Origin: Sipunculus nudus
Taxonomy: Eukaryota; Annelida; Sipuncula; Golfingiida; Sipunculidae
Reading direction: 5' to 3'
Length of the DNA stretch: 64,000 nucleotides
Assembly: GCA_026874595.1 (NCBI GenBank)
Contig: CM049322.1
Span: 23,283,400 to 23,347,399, forward strand
Below the pieces are notes generated by a model. That model ran no database searches and was not told the origin of the DNA. It saw only the letters and a program-made list of their open reading frames with translations. A program made the translations under genes and the position numbers. Shown piece by piece: positions 52,381 through 63,755 of the stretch (its first letter is position 1; the number at the start of each line of letters is the position of its first letter).

Positions 52381-53199
52381 ATGGAGGGTAAATCAGTTGA
52401 CATAACACGGGTCGTCTCCATGCATGGACTCCCTTCTGATGTCAACGAATCAGAGATTATTGAACACTTCTCACAAATTGAAACTCCTACTCATGTTTTG
52501 TTTGTTCGAGAAGCACATACTGGTCGTTGCACTGGCCGCGGGTTTATAGTGTTTGAGACTAAAGACACTGCCAAAAAGGCCATAGATAAGATATCAGGTA
52601 GCTCTTTAGAAAGGGATTCAAGCATCAAAATCTCTCTTGAACATGCTAGGGCTTTCTCCATCACTGAGGTGTCTCATCTGATTTCAAATAAGTTGCTCGA
52701 TTCGTTAAATCCTTCTTCCTTTCAGGTACCCGAAGGTAGACGTATCTCAGAGATAGTAACTAAGCTCGATTTTCTTTCAGATTTCGAGGTAAATCAGATG
52801 TTTGTGGAGTTTAAACACCGAAGGGGTGATGTTATACAGGGGCCATCTGGGGCTACTGGTTACAGTGTTATCTCTCCAAAACTGCCCCCATTTTCAGGGA
52901 ATCAAGATAAAACCGGTAGCTACGAACAATGGCGTTCCCATCTCAAATCTGTGATAAAAGCTGGCGTAACACCAGAGCCTCAGATTTTGTCAGTGATTCA
53001 TCAGTCTGTTAGGGGGACAGCAGGAAATGTTCTTTTACATATGCCCGATGAGTCCACTCCCACAGATATACTGAATAAATTTGACAGATACTTTGGTAAT
53101 GTGCTCCCCACAGAGGTTCTTATACAGCAGTTTCACTCATGTAAACAAGATCCTAAAGAGGATATTGTCAACTGGAGCTGCAGGCTTACTAGACAGTAA
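52381..53199 (+). pseudogene. Gypsy 3 Gag: N-terminal RRM plus PNMA-like capsid
   Basis: Residues ~10-90 form an RNA-recognition motif: RNP2-like VVSMHGL and RNP1-like GRGFIVFE lie at the right spacing, with a final KISLEHA strand. A capsid-like domain follows from about residue 165 (LPPFSGNQDKTGSYEQWRSH, VRGTAGNVLL and FDRYFGNVLPTEV), with the order seen in PNMA-type Gag. The frame meets a TAA at 53197-53199 but reads on open for another 240 bases in the same frame. PNMA proteins of vertebrates also join an RRM-like domain to a gypsy capsid. Confidence 0.8.
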
Positions 53200-53695
53200 G
53201 ACCTCATAAACCAGAGAAATCCTACTCCTCATAGGGAATATGATCGACTTCTTCGGTCTAGATTCTGGAATGGGTTGTATTCTAAGTACATTAAGGAGGC
53301 TTTAAGACACAGATATGATAATGGGGAAGAACAGGATGAACTCTTTGCAGCAGCACGAGCCTTAGAGTCAGAACTTGTACATCACTCACATATGAGTGAC
53401 AAGAAAGTTGCTTCATCCAACCAAATTTCTCAACAAAGGGTTTAAACCTTTGTCTTCTGAAAGCTCTGTGCTTGAGCAGATAAATAACAAACTGTCAATC
53501 CTAGAGAATCGCTTATCGAAACTTGAACGATCTCAAATGTCCAAACCAAACAAACCATCACAAACTCAGGCTGAAGTTCGTAACAGTAATACTGTCTCGG
53601 AAGAAGTCTTTTGCTCTCGTTGCCTTCGTCACACCCACACTGTTGACAAATGCCATGCCAAACGAGACAAAAACGGGAAAATCCTAAAAAACTAA
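53200..53695 (+). pseudogene. Gypsy 3 Gag end and zinc knuckle
   Basis: The capsid tail (RSRFWNGLYSKYIKEALRH) continues the Gag frame to about 53440. A frameshift then leads into a coiled coil (LEQINNKLSILENRLSKLER) and a CX2CX4HX4C knuckle (CSRCLRHTHTVDKC). Confidence 0.75.
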
Positions 53696-54470
53696 GAGTC
53701 GCCCGTGATCATTCGTGGGAGAACACGGGGTCAGGTTATAAAATTCCCACAACAAACGTATGTACTGATAATGTCCCTCTTGTAGGTGAAACACAGGTTG
53801 TTGACATGTTTGCAGATGGTATTAACTGCCAGGGTCTTTTAGATACAGGTTCCCAGGTCTCTACCATTTTTATGAAAAACACCTCAACCCGTCAGACTTA
53901 GTCCCTGTAGAGGAGATGATGGATCTCCGGCAACTGGACGGCCAGCAGGTAGAGTACTGTGGTATCATCGCTGTTGACCTTAAATTTCCTGAAATAAATT
54001 CATCTCAGACATTCTCTGTGCCAGTATTGGTAATGAAAAACACCCATTTAAATGCCAGTGTTCCATTTTTAATTGGTACGAATGTGCTAAACTCTTGTTT
54101 AAATTTTCTTCAGACAAATGCTGGTCCAAATTTTATTCAAAGTTTACACATGCCCCAACCATGGAATATTGCATTTAAATGTTTGACAAACAGGGAAAAG
54201 AAATCAGTGAATAAAGGAGGTTATGTATTATCCACCAAGTCTACAGTAATACCTGCCCACAGTGATGTTACTATAAATGGTTTAACCAGAGGTTGTACAA
54301 CAGGCAAGACCCTTGTTATAACTGATGTGAATGTTCTCCACAGGTTACCAACTGGATTGGTTCTACTTCCTTGTGTCCAAGAGCTTGATTTGTCGGTAGG
54401 TACAAGTCACAGAATTCCAGTACAGGTCAGGAACTTAACATCACATTCCATCATTATTCCATCAAAATGA
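53696..54470 (+). pseudogene. Gypsy 3 protease region
   Basis: GLLDTGSQVSTIF is the retropepsin active site (53834 on). A frameshift near 53890 splits it from the continuation (53916-54470), which has SVPFLIGTNVLNSCLNF, equivalent to the LIGxxxL motif of retropepsins, followed by a linker domain before RT. Confidence 0.75.
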
Positions 54471-55064
54471 TACTCTGTAACATACAAGAAGCTAGCCTCG
54501 TAACCCAACTGACACAATCACCTGACCCATCTGATCAACAATTCTTAAACATGTTCAAATTTGGTCAAGATTTGTCACAATCTGAATCTGAACAACTACA
54601 ACTTCTGTTGCTTAAATGGAAACACATATTTTCCTTAAGTAATACAGATATTGGTCACACCAGTGTAGAAAAACCCCGTATCGTGTTGACTAAAGATGAA
54701 CCATTTAGAGAGCGATATCGTCGCATCCCTCCACAATTATATGATGAGGTAAAACAACATCTGAAAGAAATGCTAGAGTCAAAAGTAATTAAGGAGAGCA
54801 AAAGTCCGTTTGCAATCCAGTAGTCCTTGTCAGAAAACCTGACGGAACTCTTCGTTTCTGTATCGATTATAGAACCCTGAATAGCAGAACTGTTAGAGAC
54901 GCTTATTCCTTGCCAAGAATCGATGAAACCTTAGATTCTTTGATTGGCGCTCGTTACTTTTCCTCTCTAGATTTGAAATCTGGTTACTGGCAGGTTGAGC
55001 CGAAGAAGATAAAGATAAAACAGCTTTTACAGTAGATCCTCTCGGTTTTTATCAATGGGAAACC
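54467..55064 (+). pseudogene. Gypsy 3 RT, fingers region
   Basis: It starts with the pre-RT helix (LLLLKWKHIFSLSNTDIGHT and RRIPPQLYDEVKQHLKEMLE). At about 54820 a frameshift moves on to the frame carrying [20 protein letters not shown] and [15 protein letters not shown]; another shift near 55000 leads to the frame with the active site. Confidence 0.75.
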
Positions 55065-56519
55065 ATGCCATTCGGCTTGGTGAACGCCCCTGCCTGCTTC
55101 CAAAGACTGATGCAGAAGACTATGGGTGATCTCCATTTAAAAGAATGTCTTCTCTATCTTGACGATATAATCGTATTCTCTACCTCCTTTGAAGAACACC
55201 TAAAACGCTTGAATAACATCTTTCAGCGTCTGCATGACGCAGGCCTAAAACTAAAACCTTCAAAGTGCCAGCTGATGCAAGATAAAGTAAAATACCTAGG
55301 ACATATAGTCTCAAAAGAAGGTATACATACTGACCAGAGTAAAATCAGCGCTCTTAAAGAATGGCCTATACCTAAGTGTGTCAGTGATGTACGCCGTTTC
55401 TTGGGCTTTGCGAGTTTCTATCGTAGATTTGTCCCTGGATTTGCTAAAATCGCTAAACCATTACATGACTTACTGAAAGGCCACCATATTCAGAATCAAA
55501 CAAAAACCAGTAATCGTACCAGAAAGAAAGTTCCATCTCAAACAATCTTTTACTGGTCAAATAACCACCAACTAGCATTTGATCAATTAATAGGACTACT
55601 ATCTTCTGCTCCTGTACTAGCGTTTGCAGATTTCTCTCGTCCGTTTATTGTTCATACTGATGCAAGTTTTGATGGGATCTCTGGTATTCTGTACCAAGAT
55701 CAAGATGGCCAGAAAAGACCAATAGCTTATGCGAGCCGAAGCCTAACACCATCAGAGTCTCGGTACCCTATTCATAAGTTAGAGTTCTTAGCTTTAAAGT
55801 GGGGTGTAACCGATAAATTTAAAGAATATCTGTATGGATCAAGGTTCACAGTGTTCACTGATAACAATCCTCTAACTTACATAATGTCCTCCGCAAAATT
55901 AGATGCAACAGGTCAAAGATGGGTATCTGAATTGGCTAATTACGACTTTAATATTCAATATAAAGCCGGCAAGCATAACATCGACGCCGATGCACTTTCG
56001 AGAATCCCTCGGCTTCTAGCAGAAAAGAAAAACCACAATCAATGTATTACCAATGATGTAGTAAAAGCTGTTAGTCAATCAGTGACCATACCATCACCTG
56101 TAATATGTAGTCTTTCTTGTGACCAATCCAAAGCTGTTCCATCCACGGATCCTGTCAATTTGCTCGGACAAACACGATTAAACGTAGCAAAGGAACAACT
56201 TCTGGATTCGAATCTGAACCCATTCATTGTCCATTTCAGAGACGGTAAGGTCATAAACAAGAAAGACTTGACTCATCCTGATCAAATAATTCTTTTCAGA
56301 TGTATAGATAGCCTTGTGCTGCGGGATGACATACTCTATCGTAAACGAACACTGAACGGCAAAATTCAGTATCAAATGGTAATACCTAGCAGTTTGCGAC
56401 AAGTCGCTTTGTCTGGTATTCATGACGATGTTGGGCATCTAGGTCGTAATCGGTCTGTCCATCTAGCCCATGACCGATTTTACTGGCCAAAAATGTCTAA
56501 AGACATATTCATACATTAA
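55065..56519 (+). pseudogene. Gypsy 3 RT palm, RNase H and integrase finger
   Basis: MPFGLVNAPACFQRLMQ and the catalytic LLYLDDIIVFS are intact, with VKYLGHIVSKEGI in the thumb. RNase H is VHTDASFDGISGILY to FTDNNPL. Integrase starts with the His pair in GIHDDVGHLGRNRSVHLAHD. A frameshift at the end separates the Cys pair (CPRC). Confidence 0.85.
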
Positions 56520-57219
56520 GAATTGTCCACGCTGTATAAGGCGGAAGTCCCCTCCAGCAAAAGCTCCTTTAGTACCTATAACATCCACACAACCAATGGA
56601 GCTCCTATGTGTCGATTATCTTAGCCTTGAGCCATCTACAGGTGGAACTGAAAATATTCTGGTCATGACCGATAATTTCACACGCTACGCTATGGCAGTT
56701 CCTTGTCGCAATACTACGGCAAAGACTACAGCTAAAATACTATTTGACACATTTGTCCAACATTATGGCTTTCCAGCCCGCATCCACAGTGATCAGGGCA
56801 GACAATTTGAATCTAAAATCATCAAAGAACTATGCAGACTAGCTGGTATCCATAAATCACGATGTACACCGTACCATCCAATGGGGAATGGGAAAACCGA
56901 AAGGTTTAACCGTAGTTTAATCAGTATGTTGGTTACTCTTGAGGAAGAGAAAAAGAAAAACTGGAAAGAATACGTCAGTGCTTTAACTCATGCCTATAAT
57001 TGTACGAAAAATGATGCAACCGGTTATACACCTTTCTATTTAATGTTCGGTCGACATCCACGCCTCCCCATTGATCTAGTACTTGGGACCAACAACAATC
57101 CTAACCATCAAAATTACAACACATATGTTTCCGATCTAAAAGACCAACTTTCTCCTGCCTATGATATTGCTCAACGTGTCTCTTTTATCATCCAGGTATC
57201 ACCACAAACGATTGTATGA
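56520..57219 (+). pseudogene. Gypsy 3 integrase core
   Basis: It begins NCPRCIRRKSPPAKAPL. Catalytic residues are D in LLCVDYLSLE, D in RIHSDQGRQFES and E in GNGKTERFNRSLISM, all intact. It closes in the next frame break near 57200. Confidence 0.85.
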
Positions 57220-57964
57220 TAAAAGTGCTCGCAATGCGGTGCTGGGTATTGGTGATCACGTCTTAGTACGAAAGGTAGGGATCATTGGGAAACAGAAACT
57301 GGTCGATAAATGGGAAAAGCAGGTGTATGAGGTATTGGAACAACCCAATAAGGATATTCCAGTATTTGTTGTTTGCCCCTTGGGTGATAAAAAGCGTACT
57401 CGCACTCTGCATCGCAATCTGATCCTTCCATATACAGGATTGCCCGTCGACCCTACACAAAAACCAGTTTCCACAACACACAAACCAATTATTACATCAT
57501 CAGTGCCAGGGTCGGAAGACTCATCAACAGATGACGACCCCATTTTCACTATAACTCCATATAATCGTCCACACATGAGTAGTTCTGAGGATGTGAGCGG
57601 GTTGCATTTAGAACTTGAATTATCGGATGATACAGATGATGATGCAATTACGTCTGATCACTCTAATACATTCCTGATAAATGGTTCTACTGATGATTGC
57701 AATGCAAATGTTGATACCGTAAATACTACAGGTCTTGATGATGACGTCACTGGTGTGTTAAACGATGACGCCAAAGGTGATAATGACAATATATCACAAC
57801 TACACGATGACCATGACGTCATCTCAAGTCATGATCATAATAATGATGGTAATAGCGCCCCAATATCTGATCAGAGTGGGGATCCGGATGTTAATCCAGT
57901 ACGCAGATCTACCCGAGAACGACGTATGCCAGAACGTTTTGGGGACTATGTGCTTAACGGGTGA
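57190..57964 (+). pseudogene. Gypsy 3 integrase C-terminal GPY/F module and acidic tail
   Basis: KSARNAVLGIGDHVLVRKVG and KWEKQVYEVLEQPNKDIPVF form the SH3-like module. An Asp/Asn/Ser-rich tail follows, and RRSTRERRMPERFGDYVLNG ends at TGA 57962-57964. There is no chromodomain or env. Confidence 0.8.
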
Positions 57965-58415
57965 TAATATTTTTAAACAAGTGCATGTGTTAACATAAGT
58001 ATGTTTAGGATAAGTTCCTTGCGTAAGCTACATGGCTCGTTCTGAGATTTGACGAGTCAGTGATATCATTATACGATTGTTTTTTTTTTTTTTTGCGTAT
58101 GCTGACTTTCTCCACTGCCACCAGTTTCTGGGTTTTTCACTTTCATATATGTATACCTCATGTGAACATAATGTTCCAATATAAACATCTATCCGAAATC
58201 CTACTAGAGGCCGTCCACTGCTAATGCTGTCATGCGCGACCTATCATTCTTTGCAGTTAGTGTCGGGACGCCACTTCTCTACTGGGGGGAGCGTTTGGTA
58301 TATGGTGTGGATGATGTGCTGTTGGTATGGTGTGGTGGATCTGATATAATTTTTTTTTACCTAACTTTTCTCGTACATTAATGTCGGGTCGACATTTTTT
58401 CAAGTAGGGGGAGGA

Positions 58416-59192
58416 TGTAACGGCTCCGATAACACGTATTATATTATCAGGTATAACTGAATTGCCTGGCAGGTATCATATCATCAGCTTGGCCTAACTG
58501 GTCAATGAATTGCCCCGCAGTTGCCTTGGTTGCCTTGTTTGCTTGGTTCCTCATTACTCAACCGGTTTTCCGTTGTTCCTATTGTTTTCATTCGGACAAT
58601 GACACGGACCGCGACGCGAACCCTGCCAAGCCTCAGTCTCGTGACATAGAGAACTTGTCAGTATTCGTTCTCTGCTTGGCAGGTAAGGACCGTTTTTACT
58701 AAACTCTTAAACTGCGATAAACTCTATCATTTAGCCAATTCATTACTTTCAGTATATCACGTACGTACTATCATGTAAACTGTATATTCCATATTCTAAT
58801 TGCACACGTTACTGGTAAATTCATACTTGTTGTACGCATGGATATTTGTATTCATGGTAATATGCAACGATATCTTAAAATGTGGTTCCTAAATATATAG
58901 GCTCATTTGTATAATATGTAATGTGTTTTCTTGTGTAATGAATACCAAGAAATGTGCAAATGTATATTCTGTATATTCATGCCATTTATTGTATTTTTGC
59001 ACCATATAGAAATGTTTATATGAAATGTTTAATGGCAGTATTCGTTCTCTGCTTGGCAGGAACTCCGGCTTGGAGGACTCCAGATTTGTATATATATACG
59101 GCTGAATAAACACTTTTATATATATACATCGCCTTGCCTCGCTTTTCACTCACGCCGGGTGACTTTGGCTCTTGCCGGGAACACCCGTTACA
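58416..59192 (+). repeat. Gypsy 3 3' LTR
   Basis: It has the same length as the 5' LTR. Sites that differ include CTCCGATAAC (CTCCAATAAC on the left), AGTATTCGTT (TTTGTT), TCTAATTGC (TCTATTTGC) and GGCAGGAACT (GGCAGGGACT). Confidence 0.9.
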
Positions 59193-59202
59193 TATATATA
59201 TA

Positions 59203-59244
<42 letters not shown>

Positions 59245-59784
59245 GAAATGGAGATACCTATAGGGGCCAGCAATATGAATAAAGAGACGATTGGTTTAAA
59301 ACCTGTGCATTGTAAATTACTTAGTTTAAAGGTCAAAGAACCTATCAATAAAATAAAGACTTCGACAAACAAATATACCAAACCTGAGCTGGAAGGAGCT
59401 GGCGTACAGTTTATCTATAAAACAACAACTGACATGTTTTGAGGCAGTTCCAATTTAGGATTCTCCATAATATTATATCCACAAACGAGAAACTATACAT
59501 ATGGAGAATAAATAATTCTTATGGGTGTTCCAATTGTTCTGCTGTAAAAGTATTACATCTTTCATGTGAATGTTACTTGGGTCAGATCATTGCACTCAAA
59601 AATTGTAATGTGGACAAAAGGTGTTGCATGGAATGGACATGCCGGCATTAGCGGCAGAATATATTATGTTGGTTGTCCTCAAGAGACTCCTAACAAAAGC
59701 CTGTTGGATGATCTTTTGCTGTTTTATAAGTTTATGGTATTTAGATATCGAGTCGCAGGTAAAGTCCCGTCACTGAGGAAATAA
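59193..59784 (+). pseudogene. LINE ORF2 tail, right of gypsy 3
   Basis: A (TA)n tract (59193-59242) is followed by a frame with ETIGLKPVHCKLLSLKVKEP, then QFQFRILHNIISTNEKLYIW and RINNSYGCSNCS, the C-terminal cysteine motif region of LINE ORF2 (FQxxxLHxIxxTNxxLxxxxxxxxxxCxxC). It continues 49925-50754. Confidence 0.6.
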
Positions 59785-61590
59785 GTCCCCTTATCAACAT
59801 ATAGAAAAATAACTGGAATATTATAGAAAATGACGCACGACAGATAATACGTTTCTTTGTGTGAATGCTAAATGTTGTATTGTTAGTTTATTAAAACTTG
59901 TTTTTCTTTCTAATGGGAGTCGATAATGAAATATAAACAAAATATAATTAAAAAAAAGAAAACAACAGCTTCATTCTCTGAGACTACCCCCTAATGAGAA
60001 AGAAGAAGGGGAAAAAGCCAGTCACTTCAAATATCTTTTTCTTAACGATGAACTAAAATGTTAACAACTCTCTTATAATAAGGTACTTGCTATATAAACA
60101 ATGACCTACTGTTGCCCAGGATCAATCGCATCTGATCCTGGACAGGCATCTACTGACCTACGTCCGAGCTACGAGTAAACGATATCGTGGCGGCTTATAT
60201 GAAAACCAAGTTACACTAAATCATTCAGTACAGTACCAGCACTCTCCTGACTTACCACGACCCTTCCCGTTCACTATCTTCATGATTTACCACTGTGCCA
60301 TAACCTTGACCAATGAATTTCAAATCGTGAGGGTGGATCAACGGCAGGGGCTATAGTAATGCATAAAGAGATGTGTTGATTCGCAGTAGTGAATTTCATC
60401 AGGCCTTCATTCAACTAGACTGGCCCAGTCGATGAAATGGCTCTGACAGAGATATCAAACGGCTCTCAATGTGTCGCACTTAATGCCGGTACTGCTACCA
60501 CGCGGCAACTTACATAACTAATTACTACTCTCTGACCCTCTTAGTTCGCCGACTGGTAAACTTGAGCCGTTCCGGACAGTCAGCGCCACACATTACCGCC
60601 TCGCTGAACTAAGGTCTTTCCCAGTGACGAAAGGAATAATTAAAGTGGTCTTTCCCAGAATCTTATTCAAAACCAACATGGTTAATTCAGTAACCACCTA
60701 TTGTGGGCTTCCAGCTTGCTACATATATATTTCAATTTTATCAATCTTAATATGTTTAGGTCCTCGGCTATTTGAGTACGGCAAAATTTTTGACACTATA
60801 TCACCCTCAGCCTCAGTGAGTCAGTATGTCACCGTTTATCAGACCATTGCTTATCGCAGCAGGCCGGTTTTAAAATGTGTCTCCAGCTCAGCCAATCAGC
60901 GTGAGATATTCAGGTCCACACGCGACGAACGCGGTCAAACTGTAATTCATGTACTGGCTAAGTGAAACGATCACCACGTTCAGTGTGTTGGCAACTTAAC
61001 AGTGGCAATACTTTCATATACATGTGTAACTTGATCACTAACAAATACACAGTACAAAATCGATGCGACATTGTCTACAATGCACTTAAATTTGGCCCAT
61101 GGACCGTAAGTTCGAACAGCAGAGATATATCATAGGACAGGAAGGTCCATGTATGGACTTTCTGAAAACATGCATGATTTCAGTGCCAATGTTACCAAGC
61201 GGGTTGAGCTGTCTATTGCCCATGAGACGCTGTTAGCCTCCTACGATGCCATTCACAGGCCAGGCGGCCTGATTTGCAAATGCGAGGAAATCGTCAGGGG
61301 TCTTGTAACGCCCTAATATGCAAATATCAGGGATTCGCCATACGTACTTTACAGGGCTTTATTGATAAGAGCTAGAACTGAGGTACGTCGCGTCTATCGG
61401 TACATAGAATCACGTTTCATTTGAAGCATTTTAGCAGTAAACAGCAATACACTTAAGCCCAGACAGGGCAATCATTCAACACTTCTACATGCAGACGCGC
61501 AGAACTATGAATCATTATGTTTCATGGTAACACAGTTATTATATTCGAGGATTGTAGGAAACCCTTCCCTCAGGTAAATAAGTGTTTAAA
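59785..61590. other. No recognised gene
   Basis: One 113-codon frame at 60624-60965 includes a hydrophobic CYIYISILSILICLG, but there is no supporting context or splice pattern. Left as unassigned spacer. Confidence 0.35.
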
Positions 61591-61599
61591 AAAACAAGG

Positions 61600-62960
61600 C
61601 CGACAGGCCGAATGCGAACCTATGCAATGGGATATACACGTACATCAGGTATAATACTTCCATGATAATATTTTTGACCATAATTTGAAAAGTACATGTA
61701 CTTGATTTTTTTTTCAATTACATGTGTGACATAAAGATGTACAATGCAAGTACTAAACATTCTAAACTCAAGTGCAAGCACCAATTACCCAAAAATCACT
61801 CCTGAAATACAGGTATGGATGTACACAAAAGAAAAAAAAAGAATTATAGGTGCCGCCACCTGTCTTGTGTTTGAGAAAGTCATTGAAGATGTATGGACAT
61901 GTAAAATTTCAGGCAGATGCTTCAAACTAGTCTTGAGCTATGAACACAGATATATGAAACCCAACACAATTGTAGGTTGCACGACAATTCTTGTATATGA
62001 CAAAGCCATCCGAGATGTATAAATATGCCTAATTTCTAGCCGAGAAATAATCAGGGATATATGATATATTAGATCCCTCCTGAGAAATAAGCAGGGACAT
62101 ACACTATGCAAAAAAATCATTGTAGGTGGCGACACAGATTTGCGTACGAGAAAGCCATCAAAGATGCATGGATAAGTCAAAATTTAAGGCCAATACATAA
62201 AACCTCTCTTGAGTCAATTGCACTGGGCTGACCAGGCTAAGATGAAGCAGGCAGTTTCCCGAGTGAACTGGAACAAATTGCCAGCCGCAGCTACTGCACT
62301 AACTGATCTCTTGAACTGTAGCCTAATCTGATACATTTGGAAGTCTGCCAAGTCTATAAATAGAATCAGACTAAAACTTGGCCTGTTGCGTTATCTGAAA
62401 TAGTTGGCAGTCTGCCAAGATATTTATAGATACAGACAAAATTTTGGCATGTTGGTTAATCTGTTTACACATACTGAAAGACTGTGGCTACAATGCATAT
62501 TTAGAGCTGACATATTCATAAGAATTTTTTATCAAAATGTTTAGAATAATAACAGATGCCTATTGAAAGCAAAATCAGAATACTGATATATTTTTTATTC
62601 ATGGATTTATCTTACACATTAGTTGGAAATGGACACCAGTTATTTATGTTTCCTGTACACCTCTGCTTACTTGCCAAAAGAGCCCAGTTTTTCACAGTTC
62701 TTTCATTGTTAAATAATTCTGCCAAAAATCATTTAAGTAAACTTAAACAAAGGCCACATAGGAATCATTTTTGTGCAATGATACAGAAACTGAAACAACA
62801 GTTTTGCAGAAGAAAACTTTTGCAGCTCTCGGTTGGAAATAGGCTTACTAATCGCCACAAGACCAACTTCAGTTTACTAGGACCAAAAATCAACGAATCC
62901 AATCTATTCTTATATAATACAGAACCCTACCCTAGGATAATTCTTGTGAAAAACTAGAAT
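61600..62960. repeat. Dispersed repeat, partner of 34540-35838
   Basis: It shares the order of blocks with that copy: ATGGGATATACA, GTACAATGCAAG, TAATCTGATACA, AGATACAGACA, GTTTACACATAC and CTACCCTAGGATAATTCTTG. GGTGCCGCCACCT at 61851 is a variant of the palindrome. Confidence 0.7.
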
Positions 62961-63339
62961 ACGGGTAGTCGACAAGCGACTACGTGTATCCGCCAAATCA
63001 CAGAGGCATCGATATGTTGGACACTGAATGTCCCTGACAAGACATGACTCTTAATTTCTGGCATCAAAGATACCAATTAAACTCCTCATATATGTGCAAT
63101 TGTCGCCAAAAACAGATCTACAGGTGGATACACCATGCAGGATTTCAGGCCAAGATATCAATCCACTACCAAAAAAATTGCATCAATGTGTTCTATAAAG
63201 CCGGAACAACAGGTGGCGCCACCTGTCTGGTCTCCAACAAACCTATCCAAAACGGATAAACATGCAAAATCTCAGGCTGCTACATCCATCCACTCTTGAG
63301 ATATGAGCGGTTTATAACAGAGACAAACGGACAGATGGA

Positions 63340-63440
63340 TGTAATATTATGAGACACAAAATACGAGACTCATATATTCCGCTACACCGGAAGTTCTTTA
63401 TTATCGCCCACCTGATCTATGTGCCGCCAACTTGATATCA
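63340..63440 (+). repeat. Candidate short LTR of a fourth gypsy element
   Basis: TGTAATATTATGAGACACAA to GATATCA, then TGGTGGCAGCGG (63446 on) as a possible primer site. The partner LTR would lie beyond the window, so the limits are inferred. Confidence 0.3.
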
Positions 63441-63755
63441 TTAAATGGTGGCAGCGGTAAAGTGATTTTCAGTGGATACGGACACAAAAAAAACCAGTCC
63501 CAATCTCTGGTTTAGAATGCCTGACACTAAGAACTGCTGCCTCAAACAAAATTGGCGTGTTTTGCCTGCTTGGTAGGACATTGTCTGCTTGTCAACACTG
63601 TGCTAATGCACTGGATAGTCAACATCGCCGGCTGACAGAGACACTGGTTTGTAAGTTGCTGCTTTTCCATGAACTGAACCCAAATTTCCCAGGCATAAAC
63701 GTATGGAAGATTGCCCAATAACCATTTTGCAGCGTTTAACCCATATAGCTTAACA

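Larger units (their letters stand above)
50755..59192 (+). mobile_element. Gypsy 3: 8.4-kb LTR retrotransposon with RRM-bearing Gag
   Basis: LTRs of 777 bases (50755-51531 and 58416-59192) end with the inverted pair TGTAACGG/CCGTTACA (left copy TGAAACGG). The primer site TGGTGCCCCGAGTGAGG (51535 on) and the purine tract AGTAGGGGGAGGA (58403-58415) are both clear. LTR copies differ at only about five sites, so insertion was recent. Domains in order are RRM, capsid, zinc knuckle, protease, RT, RNase H, integrase, GPY/F and an acidic tail; there is no env. Stops and frameshifts break Gag, protease, RT and integrase. Confidence 0.9.

Noticed and set aside
57256-57576. 106-residue - strand frame
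   Set aside because: It is antisense to the integrase C-terminal module of gypsy 3.
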